From Bacteroidota bacterium (lineage in GTDB: Bacteria > Bacteroidota > Bacteroidia > UKL13-3): DNA of 18,116 bases. The position numbers were made by a program, and so were the translations under genes. Shown piece after piece: positions 1 through 9,066 of this stretch. The stretch is taken from assembly GCA_010027395.1 (NCBI GenBank), contig RGVD01000027.1, forward strand, positions 1 to 18,116, written 5' to 3'. The notes beneath the pieces were generated by a model. That model made no database searches. It was not told where the DNA came from and saw only the letters and a list, made by a program, of their open reading frames with translations. How positions within the stretch are numbered: the stretch's first letter is position 1; the number at the start of each line of letters is the position of its first letter.

Positions 1-1155
1 GTATACATAGGTCAAGTTGGCGCTGATACTGTTATTGCCTATGGCATAATATCAAATGGTTTTAATAATACTAATGCCACTATAAGCAATGGACAATATA
101 CTTTGTTTGCTAATAAAGAACTAAACCCAGAAAGTAACCCTGCGCTGCGCCAACACATGGTTTTGGTAAAAGATGTAGCAACAGATAGATTGGTAATGGG
201 ATTTGAGGATATAAGAAGAGATTATCCTAATTGTGATCATGATTTTAATGATGTGATGTTTTATACAACTTCTAATCCTGTTAATGCAGTTACTACATCT
301 GGAATTTCAGCACTTCCTGTTTCAAATGATACGGATGGCGATGGTATTAAAGATTCAGATGATGAATACCCAACTGATCCACTAAGAGCATTCAATAATT
401 ATTACCCTTCAGCCACTGGGAAAGCATCTGTTGCTTTTGAAGATTTATGGCCATACAAAGGAGATTATGATTTGAATGACGTAGTAGTAGATAATAGGTA
501 TAAAGTAGTTACTAATGCTGGAAATAAAGTAAAAGATATAAAAGCAAATTATACGCTCAGAGCAAGTGGGGGTATCATTCAAAATTCCTTTGCTGTTGAG
601 TTTCCAACTCTTAGAAGCAATGTAGTTGGTCTAACTGGTGCCACATTAGAAACAAGTCAAAACAATGCTGTAATTAGTGTTTTTTCAAATAGCCGAACAG
701 AAATGAGTGATTGGAATACTTTTCAAAATATAAATGTAACTGATACTGTCAATTATAATGTAAACTTTACCCTTACTACGCCTGTCAATCTATCAAGTTT
801 TGGCTTGAATGAGTATAATCCATTTATATGGGGAAATAGTTATGGAAAAGATCGAGGCTATGAAATTCATTTAGCTGGTAAAAGTTGGACAGGATTGGCT
901 AATACAGCTTTGCTGGGTACCGGACATGATGATACCAAATTAAATGGAAGCAAAACCTATTTAACACCAAATAATCTGCCATTTGCCATTAATTTACCAG
1001 AGCGTTTTGCATACCCTATTGAAAGTGCAGACATTACATCGGCACATTTGAAATTTGCTGCATGGGCTCAATCAGGCGGTACATTGTTTCCTGATTGGTA
1101 CAAAAACCTATCAGGAAATAGAAATAGTAATAATATCTATAACAGACTAAACTAA
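1..1155 (+). CDS. LruC domain-containing surface protein, 5' truncated by the window
   Basis: The reading frame is open from base 1, so the N-terminus lies outside the window; a TTG at 103 is not a credible start. The visible 384 residues hold a DUF4114-like acidic motif (DHDFNDVMFY, about bases 238-267), a calcium-binding-type aspartate loop (DTDGDGIKDSDDEYP, about 331-375), then a LruC/DUF4842 domain with GDYDLNDVVVDNRY. The end is typical of LruC proteins: a YP-E segment, FAAWAQSGG, DWY, then GNR. LruC proteins are secreted or surface-attached and found mainly in Bacteroidota and some Proteobacteria; their substrate is unknown. The two D-rich motifs suggest calcium-stabilised folding (inference). 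A hairpin terminator lies about 150 bp downstream, where the gene meets the convergent lipoprotein gene. The family call is firm; the role is not. Confidence 0.85.
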   Translation, partial: VYIGQVGADTVIAYGIISNGFNNTNATISNGQYTLFANKELNPESNPALRQHMVLVKDVATDRLVMGFEDIRRDYPNCDHDFNDVMFYTTSNPVNAVTTSGISALPVSNDTDGDGIKDSDDEYPTDPLRAFNNYYPSATGKASVAFEDLWPYKGDYDLNDVVVDNRYKVVTNAGNKVKDIKANYTLRASGGIIQNSFAVEFPTLRSNVVGLTGATLETSQNNAVISVFSNSRTEMSDWNTFQNINVTDTVNYNVNFTLTTPVNLSSFGLNEYNPFIWGNSYGKDRGYEIHLAGKSWTGLANTALLGTGHDDTKLNGSKTYLTPNNLPFAINLPERFAYPIESADITSAHLKFAAWAQSGGTLFPDWYKNLSGNRNSNNIYNRLN

Positions 1156-1300
1156 AAATTTTTCTAAACCTTATAATTAAATAATATGTACGGACTAATT
1201 GTAAATGCTCAACTCACCTATCACAGCCTAATTCGACTGTTTACAGTGAAACTAAAATCGTTTTACACAATCCTATTTTAGTAATCAAAAAGAAATTGAA

Positions 1301-1338
1301 CCCTCCTTATGAGCTATCATTAGGAGGGCTTTTCTTTT
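1301..1338 (+). terminator. Rho-independent terminator between convergent genes
   Basis: A 7-bp GC-rich stem (CCCTCCT at 1301-1307, AGGAGGG at 1322-1328) with a 14-nt loop is followed by CTTTTCTTTT. It ends the LruC transcript. On the minus strand the stem is followed by an imperfect T-rich stretch (TTCAATTTCTTTTT), so it may also stop the lipoprotein transcript arriving from the right. The preceding 1156-1300 shows no gene. Confidence 0.75.
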
Positions 1339-1360
1339 AAAATGGTTTGTATATTTAGGG

Positions 1361-3064
1361 TTAGTTTGCATTATCAAATCGTAGTTGCTTGAACTGCAAT
1401 CCATCTGTTCCTATAACACTCATGGTAATATCCTTACCAGCTACATTTATAGTTATTTTATTTTCCATATTTTTCATTAACGGGATACGGATGTAGCTAA
1501 CTTTAGCTGATATGCTAAGCCAATTTCTAACATCTACGTGACAACTTTCAATTGTTTTAAGATAATTGTTATAATAATTGTTGCTATGAATTGAAAGTGA
1601 ATTCGAAAAGTTAAATTGATTATTGGAATTATTTTTAAATTTCACTCCATTATTATTGTCGTAATTTTGGTTTCTGCTCTGATTTTTCTGGGTACTCTGA
1701 TTTTCTTGAATCACTGTTTGATCAATATTTTGCCTGTTTTGAGGATATTCTAAAACCTGTGCTTTGTTTGTTTGATTCTTATTGTAGAGATTCGGTCTAT
1801 TTGGTACTGAATTTTCTTTTTTAGTAGCTTGTGGAATAGATGTAGGAACTGAGGATACTTTTTGCTGTGCAGCTTCAAATGCCTTGACTTGTGCTATTTC
1901 TTGTTCTTTTCTGAGCTCCAACATTTTCTTATAATTCATTTTAAGGGTATTGTCAAATGAGGCGATAAGGTTTGTTCGTTCTCTCTCTAACCTTGCATTG
2001 AGTGTGGTCATCACCACATAATTATTATTTCTTATGGTTGTTGGAGTAAAAAAAGTATTATTTGCTTTTACTGATATGTATCTATCTTGATAGTAATTTT
2101 GATAGGAGGGAAGGTATAATTTATTGCCTGTTCCATTTAAGGTATTATCAAAACATTTTTTATGTATAGTATCAAAGATAAAATACTTTACATCTTCATT
2201 TTTGCTTGGTATAGACCCATCCTCAATGAATAAAATAAGTTCAGATGAATAATTGTTAGGAAAATATTTTTTGGAAAACAATTTCTGGTAATATTCCAAT
2301 TTGTCATTGTAACCTAATTTATAAGATAATCTTAAAAGGTCTTCATGCAATTGCCTTGGTGTTTTTATTCCATAAACCACCTCAGTACCATTATCAATAT
2401 AATTTTTATAGGCGTTTTCATAAGAGACAAAAGCATTGGAATAATCACCCACCCATTCAAATGTCAAGCCTGCAAATAGCTCTGGAAAGGGGTCTTTCAC
2501 GTAGTTTGGATAGTTAAATTCTTTTGACTTTAAATCACCTAATTGTTGTGATAGCAAAAGTAATCTTTTGGCTTCCACCAATGTTTCATCTTTTTTACCC
2601 ATATTGATAAAACAAATAGCTTTGGTATAATTTATCATCATTCTCTCATAATGTTCGCTTCTATATTTTAAGGAACTTGGTTCAAAGGCAATTTGACTAA
2701 ACCCAAATTGAGTATTATTAATTGAATTTAAGTTTGAGAAATTTGTTACTCCAACAGATGAGTTTGGCCTAATATTCGACCAACCTTCAGCTAATTCATC
2801 AGCATTATTTAATATTTTTGCTGCTTTTTCATTTTCTCCCATTAGTTGAAGTAGCCTGCCTCTCTCTAACAAGTATAATTGTTTGTTGCCTTTTGCTCTT
2901 ATGTATTTAATTTTATCTAGCTCATTCAATGCCAATGAATAATTGCCGCTTCTGTAGGCTGAATAAAAATTTACTCTAGTCTGCAAATAACTTTTGTTGC
3001 TAAACATACCACCACAACTTGACAACAATATTATGCAGGTCATTTGTATAATAAGCTTTTTCAT
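1361..3064 (-). CDS. TPR-like outer-membrane lipoprotein (COG3014-like), unknown function
   Basis: This 567-residue protein starts with a lipoprotein signal: MKK, a hydrophobic stretch, then the lipobox LLSSC with Cys at about residue 16. The N-terminal half contains helical repeat segments of TPR character (YRSGNYSLALNELDKI; GENEKAAKILNNADEL; INMGKKDETLVEAKRL; GDYSNAFVSYENAYKNY), resembling COG3014-type lipoproteins. Residues about 400-490 are a low-complexity linker rich in Asn and Gln. The C-terminal about 75 residues return to ordinary composition and look like a small beta domain (inference). It would be anchored in the outer or inner membrane on the periplasmic side, or at the surface. 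It is transcribed divergently from the OmpA-family gene across a 145-bp gap and converges on the LruC gene. No enzymatic motif was seen; the exact function is unknown. Confidence 0.7.
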   Translation of the reverse strand: MKKLIIQMTCIILLSSCGGMFSNKSYLQTRVNFYSAYRSGNYSLALNELDKIKYIRAKGNKQLYLLERGRLLQLMGENEKAAKILNNADELAEGWSNIRPNSSVGVTNFSNLNSINNTQFGFSQIAFEPSSLKYRSEHYERMMINYTKAICFINMGKKDETLVEAKRLLLLSQQLGDLKSKEFNYPNYVKDPFPELFAGLTFEWVGDYSNAFVSYENAYKNYIDNGTEVVYGIKTPRQLHEDLLRLSYKLGYNDKLEYYQKLFSKKYFPNNYSSELILFIEDGSIPSKNEDVKYFIFDTIHKKCFDNTLNGTGNKLYLPSYQNYYQDRYISVKANNTFFTPTTIRNNNYVVMTTLNARLERERTNLIASFDNTLKMNYKKMLELRKEQEIAQVKAFEAAQQKVSSVPTSIPQATKKENSVPNRPNLYNKNQTNKAQVLEYPQNRQNIDQTVIQENQSTQKNQSRNQNYDNNNGVKFKNNSNNQFNFSNSLSIHSNNYYNNYLKTIESCHVDVRNWLSISAKVSYIRIPLMKNMENKITINVAGKDITMSVIGTDGLQFKQLRFDNAN

Positions 3065-3209
3065 AGGCTCTCTAATATGGTCGAAATATAAAAAATTATC
3101 GAAATACAGAATAGTAGTTAAATATGTTCATTCCACATAAGTGCTGTATAAAACAATGATGTTATTCTCCTTAATATTCAAAAATTTGCAATTCTAATTT
3201 TATATTATT

Positions 3210-4151
3210 ATGAAACACATTTTAACATTTGTTTTGACCCTGGTTATAAGCAATAACTTGTTAGCACAAATAGGCGAGCCTAAGGGGGCTTATAAAGAGC
3301 CAAAAGGGTTCAAACAAAAATCTCATAACTTATTTATGAGTGATAGGTTAAAAAAATCTACGTCACAACGTGATTCTTTGTATGACTTAACTATTCAATA
3401 CGCAAAGGATACTACTGATCGAGGCATTGCATATCGTAAATTAACCAGCGAGTTTAATGATTTGACCACCCGCTACAATGATTTGGATAGAAAACACAAA
3501 GGCTTACAAGTGGATTATGCTGAGATGAACAATCGATATACCGATTTGTTAAAATCATCATTGAGTAAAACTGAGCAGCTAAATATGGCATTGAAGCAAA
3601 AAGGTGAAGAATTGGCGCAACGCGAAAAAAGATTAGCAGAATTAGAGGCTTATATCCGCAGACAAGACTCCATTACCAATGCCTTGAATGACATTGTGAA
3701 AAGAGCTTTGTTGAGCTTCAACTCGGACGAACTAACAGTGGAAATGAAAAATGGTAAAGTATATGTTTCTTTATCTGATAAGTTATTATTCAAATCAGGT
3801 AGCGCTGATGTAGAGGAAAAAGGTAAAGATGCCATAAAAAAAGTGGCTGAGATCTTAAATAAAAACCCTGAGATTGATGTGCTTATCGAAGGTCATACCG
3901 ACAACAAACCAATTAAAACCGATAAGTTTGACGACAATTGGGACTTAAGTACTGCACGTGCTAGCAATATTGTTAGGCTTTTGAGCGATGAAAATAAGGT
4001 GAATGCAAAACGTCTTACTGCTGCTGGTCGTGGGGAGTATATGCCTAAAGTGAGCAACGACACACCTGAAGGTCGTGCTAAAAACCGCAGAACAGAGATT
4101 ATCCTTTCGCCAAAACTTGACGAATTGTACAAGATGATTGATAAAAAATAG
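3210..4151 (+). CDS. OmpA-family peptidoglycan-binding protein with coiled coil
   Basis: This 313-residue protein has a Sec signal peptide (MKHILTFVLTLVISNNLLAQ, cleavage after about residue 20). A long charged helical region (about 45-160, heptad-like, with ELAQREKRLAELEAYIRR) predicts a coiled coil. The C-terminal OmpA/MotB-like domain (about 185-300) carries LLFKSGSADV, IEGHTDNKPI, NWDLSTARA and AAGRGEYMP, ending in GRAKNRRTEI. The Asp of GHTD and the Arg of NRRTEI are the family's ligands for the diaminopimelate of peptidoglycan. There is no N-terminal beta-barrel, so it is probably a periplasmic or lipid-free tether between peptidoglycan and other envelope parts rather than a porin. The downstream small membrane-protein gene begins 12 bp after its stop and is probably cotranscribed. 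Confidence 0.9.
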   Translation: MKHILTFVLTLVISNNLLAQIGEPKGAYKEPKGFKQKSHNLFMSDRLKKSTSQRDSLYDLTIQYAKDTTDRGIAYRKLTSEFNDLTTRYNDLDRKHKGLQVDYAEMNNRYTDLLKSSLSKTEQLNMALKQKGEELAQREKRLAELEAYIRRQDSITNALNDIVKRALLSFNSDELTVEMKNGKVYVSLSDKLLFKSGSADVEEKGKDAIKKVAEILNKNPEIDVLIEGHTDNKPIKTDKFDDNWDLSTARASNIVRLLSDENKVNAKRLTAAGRGEYMPKVSNDTPEGRAKNRRTEIILSPKLDELYKMIDKK

Positions 4152-4163
4152 CAAATTCAAACT

Positions 4164-4490
4164 ATGTTGAAATTGCTTTTTAAGGCCCTTGGGGTGTTGC
4201 TGATGCTAATTGCCCCGATTATAAGTGGTAGGGCATTTTATGAATATGCCCAAGTCAAGTGGATGGGAAATAAGCCCTCATACCCATTTGGTCATTTTTT
4301 GAGCAAAGCCATGCACACTGCTCAGATTGACTTTTTGAATTCCTATCAAAATGAGATGCTTGGCATTGGTCTTGTTTTTCTTGTGATTACCATCTTGGCC
4401 TATGTATCTATGCTTATCAAAACCATGTTTAATTTAGTTAAACTAGCCTTAATCTTTGCTATTGTTTACTTAGTTTATATGAGTATGTAG
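4164..4490 (+). CDS. Small integral membrane protein of unknown function
   Basis: This 108-residue protein was not recognised. Hydrophobic segments at about 5-25, 66-86 and 88-106 predict two or three membrane helices. The polar stretch between the first two (about 26-65) has several aromatic residues and one Lys/His-rich patch. It starts at an ATG 12 bp after the OmpA-family stop, which suggests one transcript with that gene. dnaK starts 76 bp downstream. No cysteine pair, metal motif or signal-peptidase site is visible. The ORF is convincing because of its position, its hydrophobic pattern and the absence of a better competing frame. Confidence 0.65.
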   Translation: MLKLLFKALGVLLMLIAPIISGRAFYEYAQVKWMGNKPSYPFGHFLSKAMHTAQIDFLNSYQNEMLGIGLVFLVITILAYVSMLIKTMFNLVKLALIFAIVYLVYMSM

Positions 4491-4566
4491 GCCTTTTAAT
4501 GTTCCTTCCACTTCTTAAGTCTGACAAGATGGTATTATCATTGCTGACTCATTGTAAAGAAAAATT

Positions 4567-6459
4567 ATGAGCAAAATTATAGGAATAGACTTAGGAACAA
4601 CCAACTCATGCGTTGCCGTTATGGAGGGCAATGAGCCAGTGGTTATTGCTAACAGTGAGGGACGTAGAACAACACCCTCTATTGTAGCTTTTATTAAAGA
4701 TGGCGAACGTAAAATTGGTGACCCTGCCAAACGTCAAGCTGTTACAAATCCAAAAAACACCCTTTCTTCTATCAAAAGATTTATGGGTAACACCTTCGAT
4801 CAGGTGGCAACTGAAATCAGTAGAATGTCTTACACTGTTAAAAAAGGCGATAACAATACGCCACGTGTAGATATTGATGGAAGATTATATTCTCCACAAG
4901 AAATATCAGCCATGATTCTTCAAAAAATGAAGAAAACAGCTGAAGATTACTTAGGTTATGAAGTGAAAGAAGCGGTAATCACAGTTCCGGCATACTTTAA
5001 CGATGCACAACGTCAGGCCACCAAAGAAGCGGGCGAAATTGCAGGCTTAACTGTTAAACGTATTATTAATGAGCCTACAGCTGCGGCTTTGGCTTATGGT
5101 TTAGATAAAAAACACCATGATTCAAAAATTGTAGTTTTCGACTGCGGTGGAGGAACGCATGATGTATCTGTACTTGAATTAGGTGACGGTGTATTTGAAG
5201 TAAAAAGTACAGATGGTGATACTCACTTAGGAGGAGACGATTTTGACCAAGTGATTATCGATTGGATGGCTGATGAATTTAAATCAGACGAAGGTGTTGA
5301 CTTGCGTAAAGATCCAATGGCTTTGCAACGCTTGAAAGAAGCTGCTGAAAAAGCTAAGATTGAATTGTCAAGCAGTACGCAAACTGAAATCAATTTGCCT
5401 TATATCATCCCTGTAGATGGTATTCCAAAACATTTAGTTAAAACTTTAACCCGTGCTAAGTTTGAGCAATTGGCTGATAGCCTTATCAAACGTACCATTG
5501 AGCCTTGTAAATCAGCATTGAAAAATGCAGGTTTAACCATCAACGATATCAATGAAATTATTTTAGTAGGTGGTTCAACTCGTATTCCTGCTATTCAAGA
5601 AGCGGTGGAAAAATTCTTTGGAAAAGCTGCCTCTAAAGGTGTTAATCCTGATGAAGTAGTAGCTTTAGGAGCTGCAATTCAAGGTGGTGTTTTAACAGGT
5701 GAAGTAAAAGATGTATTGTTGTTAGATGTAACTCCACTTAGTTTAGGTATCGAAACCATGGGTGGTGTGTTTACAAGATTAATCGAATCAAACACAACCA
5801 TTCCAACTAAGAAATCTGAAACATTTAGTACTGCTAGCGATAACCAACCAAGTGTTGAAATACATGTATTGCAAGGCGAGCGCCCAATGGCAAATCAAAA
5901 CCGTTCATTAGGTCGTTTCCACTTAGATGGTATTCCTCCTGCACCACGCGGTGTGCCTCAGGTTGAAGTTGTTTTTGATATTGACGCCAATGGTATCTTG
6001 CATGTAAGTGCTAAAGACAAAGGAACAGGAAAAGAGCAAAAAATCCGTATCGAAGCATCATCTGGATTGAGCGATGCAGACATTGAGCGCATGAAACGCG
6101 AAGCTGAAACCAATGCTGAAGCAGATAGATTAGCAAAAGAAGAAGCTGAAAAAGTAAACATGGCTGATAGCTTAATCTTCCAAACTGAAAAACAATTGAC
6201 AGAGTATGGCGATAAATTACCCGCTGACAAGAAAACCATTATTGAAAATGGCTTGAAAGATTTGAAAGAAGCGCATGCTTCTAAAGATTTAGCTAGAATT
6301 GATTCTTCTATGAATGCCTTAAATGCGGCTTGGCAAGAAGCAAGTCAAGATTTATACAATGCTACACAAGGAGCGGGTGAACCTGCAGCAGATGCTGCTA
6401 ACGCAAACCCTTCGGGTGATGCTAATACCCAAGACGCTACCTACGAAGAAGTGAAGTAA
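4567..6459 (+). CDS. dnaK: Molecular chaperone DnaK (Hsp70)
   Basis: This is a full-length 630-residue Hsp70. The ATPase domain starts with IGIDLGTTNSCVAVMEG and carries the second and third Hsp70 signatures (VFDCGGGTHDVSVLELGDG, and ILVGGSTRIPAIQEAV). The interdomain linker is DVLLLDVTPLSLG, followed by the substrate-binding beta domain with LQGERPMANQNRSLGRF. An Ala/Asn/Asp-rich tail ends in EEVK, the motif common at bacterial DnaK C-termini. His replaces the more usual Phe in GGGTHD, a variant known in other Bacteroidota. It refolds proteins in the cytoplasm with DnaJ and GrpE, neither of which is in this window. No CIRCE-type inverted repeat is present in the 76 bp upstream. It ends in a strong terminator and is probably monocistronic. 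Confidence 0.98.
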   Translation: MSKIIGIDLGTTNSCVAVMEGNEPVVIANSEGRRTTPSIVAFIKDGERKIGDPAKRQAVTNPKNTLSSIKRFMGNTFDQVATEISRMSYTVKKGDNNTPRVDIDGRLYSPQEISAMILQKMKKTAEDYLGYEVKEAVITVPAYFNDAQRQATKEAGEIAGLTVKRIINEPTAAALAYGLDKKHHDSKIVVFDCGGGTHDVSVLELGDGVFEVKSTDGDTHLGGDDFDQVIIDWMADEFKSDEGVDLRKDPMALQRLKEAAEKAKIELSSSTQTEINLPYIIPVDGIPKHLVKTLTRAKFEQLADSLIKRTIEPCKSALKNAGLTINDINEIILVGGSTRIPAIQEAVEKFFGKAASKGVNPDEVVALGAAIQGGVLTGEVKDVLLLDVTPLSLGIETMGGVFTRLIESNTTIPTKKSETFSTASDNQPSVEIHVLQGERPMANQNRSLGRFHLDGIPPAPRGVPQVEVVFDIDANGILHVSAKDKGTGKEQKIRIEASSGLSDADIERMKREAETNAEADRLAKEEAEKVNMADSLIFQTEKQLTEYGDKLPADKKTIIENGLKDLKEAHASKDLARIDSSMNALNAAWQEASQDLYNATQGAGEPAADAANANPSGDANTQDATYEEVK

Positions 6460-6500
6460 TTTTTTTAGGAGTAATAGGATAGAGGCAAGGGGAATTAATT

Positions 6501-6532
6501 AAAGCCGATTCAAACAATGAATCGGCTTTTTT
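6501..6532 (+). terminator. Strong hairpin terminator after dnaK
   Basis: An 11-bp perfect stem (6501-6511 with 6519-6529, core AAAGCCGATTC/GAATCGGCTTT) closes a 7-nt loop and runs into a T-rich tract. The A-rich left arm gives a matching T-run on the minus strand, so it could also end the maf transcript coming from the right. Confidence 0.85.
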
Positions 6533-6623
6533 AATTTGAAAATTTCTTACTAATCTGATATTAACAATTCCTTAAAATTAATTTCAAATACTTTTTTGGT
6601 TTAAGATTAATTTTAAACAAAAA

Positions 6624-7190
6624 TTAAATCAATTTTAGTTTATTATAAATCTTGGCAACAGGCAATCCCATCACGTTATAAAAACAACCATTTATTTTTT
6701 CTACTGCTGTGTATCCAAACCAATCTTGAATGCCATAGCTTCCTGCTTTATCAAAGGGTTTATAATGATTGATATAATGCCAAATCTCATCATCCGAAAT
6801 GTTTTTGATAAATACCTCGCTCTTATCAAAAAGGATTTCTTTTGAGTGATTGGTTTTTAAACAAACTCCTGTAAAGACTTCATGCTTGGTGCCGCAAATC
6901 TCTCTTAGCATTATGAATGACTCTTGAGCATCAGCTGGTTTGTTAAGCACATGGTTATTCACCCAAACTATGGTATCGGCTGTTAGCAAAACTTCATTAT
7001 TATTTATTGGATTAGGATAGGCATCAGCTTTTTTTTCAGCCAAATAAGTAGCAATGGCATCCGCTTTAAGATTATCAGGAAAACTTTCATCCACTTCGTA
7101 AGTAAACACCTCATATTCCAATTCCAATCCTTTTATGAGTTCTTGTCTGCGTGGCGACTTAGAAGCCAAAATAATTTTTTTATTAATCAT
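6624..7190 (-). CDS. maf: Maf family nucleotide pyrophosphatase (dTTP/UTP type)
   Basis: This 188-residue protein matches the Maf/HAM1-like house-cleaning pyrophosphatases, which hydrolyse non-canonical or excess NTPs to NMP and pyrophosphate in the cytoplasm. The N-terminal substrate loop LASKSPRRQEL (residues 8-18) is diagnostic. The following motifs are in family order: VDES, the catalytic-base region LLTADTIVW, LNKPADAQES, and KAGSYGIQDWF with VMGLPV near the end. The KAG-YGIQ motif is characteristic of the YhdE-type dTTP/UTP branch rather than the YceF branch (family knowledge). The start is an ATG with AAGGA close upstream. It is divergent from the YffB-like gene across 80 bp. Confidence 0.92.
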   Translation of the reverse strand: MINKKIILASKSPRRQELIKGLELEYEVFTYEVDESFPDNLKADAIATYLAEKKADAYPNPINNNEVLLTADTIVWVNNHVLNKPADAQESFIMLREICGTKHEVFTGVCLKTNHSKEILFDKSEVFIKNISDDEIWHYINHYKPFDKAGSYGIQDWFGYTAVEKINGCFYNVMGLPVAKIYNKLKLI

Positions 7191-7241
7191 TCCTTGTTGT
7201 TTGGTGGCAATATAAATTAATGAATTTAATACTTTTGATAG

Positions 7242-7249
7242 TATGTTTG
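7242..7249 (+). promoter_or_regulatory. Candidate Bacteroidota -7 promoter box
   Basis: TATGTTTG matches the Bacteroidota TAnnTTTG -7 consensus and lies 21 bp before the ATG of the YffB-like gene. No clear TTTG -33 element was found at 19-21 bp upstream, so this is a partial match in AT-rich DNA. Confidence 0.35.
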
Positions 7250-7270
7250 AAAACTACAAATTAGAGAAGA

Positions 7271-7621
7271 ATGATCATTTACGGCATAAAAAATTGCGAT
7301 ACCATGAAAAAGGCCTTCACATGGCTGAATGAAAATGGTTTTGAATATACTTTCCATGATTATAAAACAGAGGGTATTAGCAAAAAGAAGATTGAAGAAT
7401 GGTTGAAACATTTACCCATGGATCAAATTATCAATACCAAAGGCACCACCTATAAAAATCTTAGCGAAACCGAAAAAGCAAGTATTTCAGATAAAGATAA
7501 AGCCACTGAATTGATAATGAAAAACAACTCCATGATAAAACGACCCGTTCTAGAATTTGGGAAGGATTTGCTACTTGGCTTTAAAGCTGAAATTTGGGAA
7601 AGCACCTTGGTTAAGAAATAA
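7271..7621 (+). CDS. YffB/ArsC-family (Spx-like) thioredoxin-fold protein
   Basis: This 116-residue protein aligns along its whole length with the E. coli YffB type of the ArsC/Spx family: MIIYGIKNCDTMKKAFTWL at the start, FHDYKTEGI, then NTKGTTYKNL, and MIKRPVLEFG near the end. Cys9 in the NCDT motif is the single active-site-type cysteine; there is no CXXC. Annotation pipelines name such proteins arsenate reductase or Spx/MgsR regulator. YffB itself is a thioredoxin-fold protein thought to reduce thiols using glutathione, so arsenate reduction should not be assumed. No ars genes are nearby. The ATG follows GAGAAGA directly. The gene is 38 bp upstream of the permease gene and may share its transcript. 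Confidence 0.88.
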   Translation: MIIYGIKNCDTMKKAFTWLNENGFEYTFHDYKTEGISKKKIEEWLKHLPMDQIINTKGTTYKNLSETEKASISDKDKATELIMKNNSMIKRPVLEFGKDLLLGFKAEIWESTLVKK

Positions 7622-7659
7622 TTTGTGAGTGATTAAATAATTTTCATTACTTGCAACTA

Positions 7660-9060
7660 ATGAAACACCCATTAAATGACAAAAAAGTAATCAGGGCTTG
7701 GACCATGTATGATTGGGCGAATTCGGTTTTCTCGCTTACCATTGCTACAGCCATTTTTCCTATTTATTTCTCCAAAATGTGTAAAGCAGCCAGTATCGCT
7801 CAAGGCACTGCCCAGGGCGATATATATTACCTAGATATTTTTGGTCTTCGTGTTATAGGTCCTGAGTTATATTCATTTGTGGTATCTGCTGGCTTTCTTT
7901 TGGTAGCATTTATTAGTCCCTTATTATCAGGTATTGCAGATTTTAAACAAAACAAGAAGTTTTTCCTAAAAACATTCTGCTACATGGGCTCGGCCAGTTG
8001 CATTGGCATGTATTTTTTTACTTCCTACACGATTGAATTAGGAGTAATATTCTTCTTATTAAGTTTAGTGGGCTTTGCCGGAAGTTTGGTATTCTATAAT
8101 GCCTTCTTACCTGAAATAGCGAGTGAAGACATGCTTGACAAAGTGAGTGCAAGAGGATTTTCAATGGGTTATTTGGGCAGTGTTATCTTGTTAATCATCA
8201 ATTTGGTTACCATCATGAAGCCTCATTTGTTTTTCCCTATCCAAGCAAAAGCCATGCATTACATGAGTGAAAATGCAGCACTCAATTTGGAGCAAGCAAC
8301 AGAAATGTCTAAGTCTTATTTTTCTGGTATTGCCACTCGTCTATCATTTGTATCTGTGGGTCTTTGGTGGGCTGGATTTGCACAAATAACTTTCAAGCAT
8401 GTTCCAGAAGTATTATCCAATAAAGTATATGATGGAAACCTGTTTAGCAAGGGTTTTGAAGAATTGAAAAAAGTTTGGATGCAATTGAAGCACCAACCTA
8501 AAATGAAAAAGTTTTTACTCGGGTTTTTCTTTACCAGTATGGGTTTACAAACTGTTATGTATGTAGCAAGCTTATTTGGAGAAGAAGAGTTGCACCTACC
8601 CACAGAAGTTTTGATTGGAACCATTCTTATCATTCAATTGATAGCCATTTTAGGAGCTTGGACCTTCGCACGTGTTTCAGCCAAATTTGGAAATATTTAC
8701 ACCATAGTTTTTATGATTTTAGTGTGGATACTCATTTGCATAATTGCTTACCAAGTTAAAACACAAAATACTTTCCTTGCTCTAGGCGGTCTGGTAGGTA
8801 TAGTGATGGGAGGCATTCAATCACTTTTCCGTTCAACCTATGCTAAACTAATTCCTGAAGGAACCACTGATACCACTTCGTTCTTCAGCTTTTTTGATGT
8901 GGCTGAAAAAGTGGCTATAGTATTAGGCACTTCTAGTTATGGTTTATTTATTAGGATTACACATAACATGCGGACCTCCATTATAGCTTTGGCAATATAT
9001 TTTGTAATAGGATTGATTTGGATGATTCAGATAAAAAATTTTAAAACAAACAACGATTAG
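7660..9060 (+). CDS. MFS permease, UMF1/Atg22-like family
   Basis: This 466-residue polytopic protein has about 12 predicted membrane helices. The start region KVIRAWTMYDWANSVFS, followed by ATAIFPIYF, is the signature of the UMF1/Atg22-like MFS branch. The second-half motifs GGIQSLFRSTYAKLIPEG and FFSFFDVAEKVAIVLG also match that family. Substrates of bacterial UMF1 proteins are unknown; yeast Atg22 exports amino acids from the vacuole. I chose the ATG at 7660 rather than the in-frame TTG at 7651, because it gives the usual short cytoplasmic N-terminus (MKHPLNDKKVIRAW). The LutA-like gene starts 6 bp after the stop, so the two are almost certainly one operon. A link to organic-acid transport is possible but is inference from that neighbour. 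Confidence 0.9.
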   Translation: MKHPLNDKKVIRAWTMYDWANSVFSLTIATAIFPIYFSKMCKAASIAQGTAQGDIYYLDIFGLRVIGPELYSFVVSAGFLLVAFISPLLSGIADFKQNKKFFLKTFCYMGSASCIGMYFFTSYTIELGVIFFLLSLVGFAGSLVFYNAFLPEIASEDMLDKVSARGFSMGYLGSVILLIINLVTIMKPHLFFPIQAKAMHYMSENAALNLEQATEMSKSYFSGIATRLSFVSVGLWWAGFAQITFKHVPEVLSNKVYDGNLFSKGFEELKKVWMQLKHQPKMKKFLLGFFFTSMGLQTVMYVASLFGEEELHLPTEVLIGTILIIQLIAILGAWTFARVSAKFGNIYTIVFMILVWILICIIAYQVKTQNTFLALGGLVGIVMGGIQSLFRSTYAKLIPEGTTDTTSFFSFFDVAEKVAIVLGTSSYGLFIRITHNMRTSIIALAIYFVIGLIWMIQIKNFKTNND

Positions 9061-9066
9061 GTTTAG

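Noticed and set aside
1236..1247. Short inverted repeat ACTGT-TT-ACAGT between the LruC gene and its terminator
   Set aside because: The 5-bp arms are too short to separate from chance, and the site is not next to a promoter.
4491..4566. CIRCE-type heat-shock operator before dnaK
   Set aside because: The expected TTAGCACTC/GAGTGCTAA inverted repeat is not present.
7271..7621. Arsenate reductase
   Set aside because: The sequence follows the YffB branch closely and no ars genes are nearby, so arsenic detoxification is not supported.
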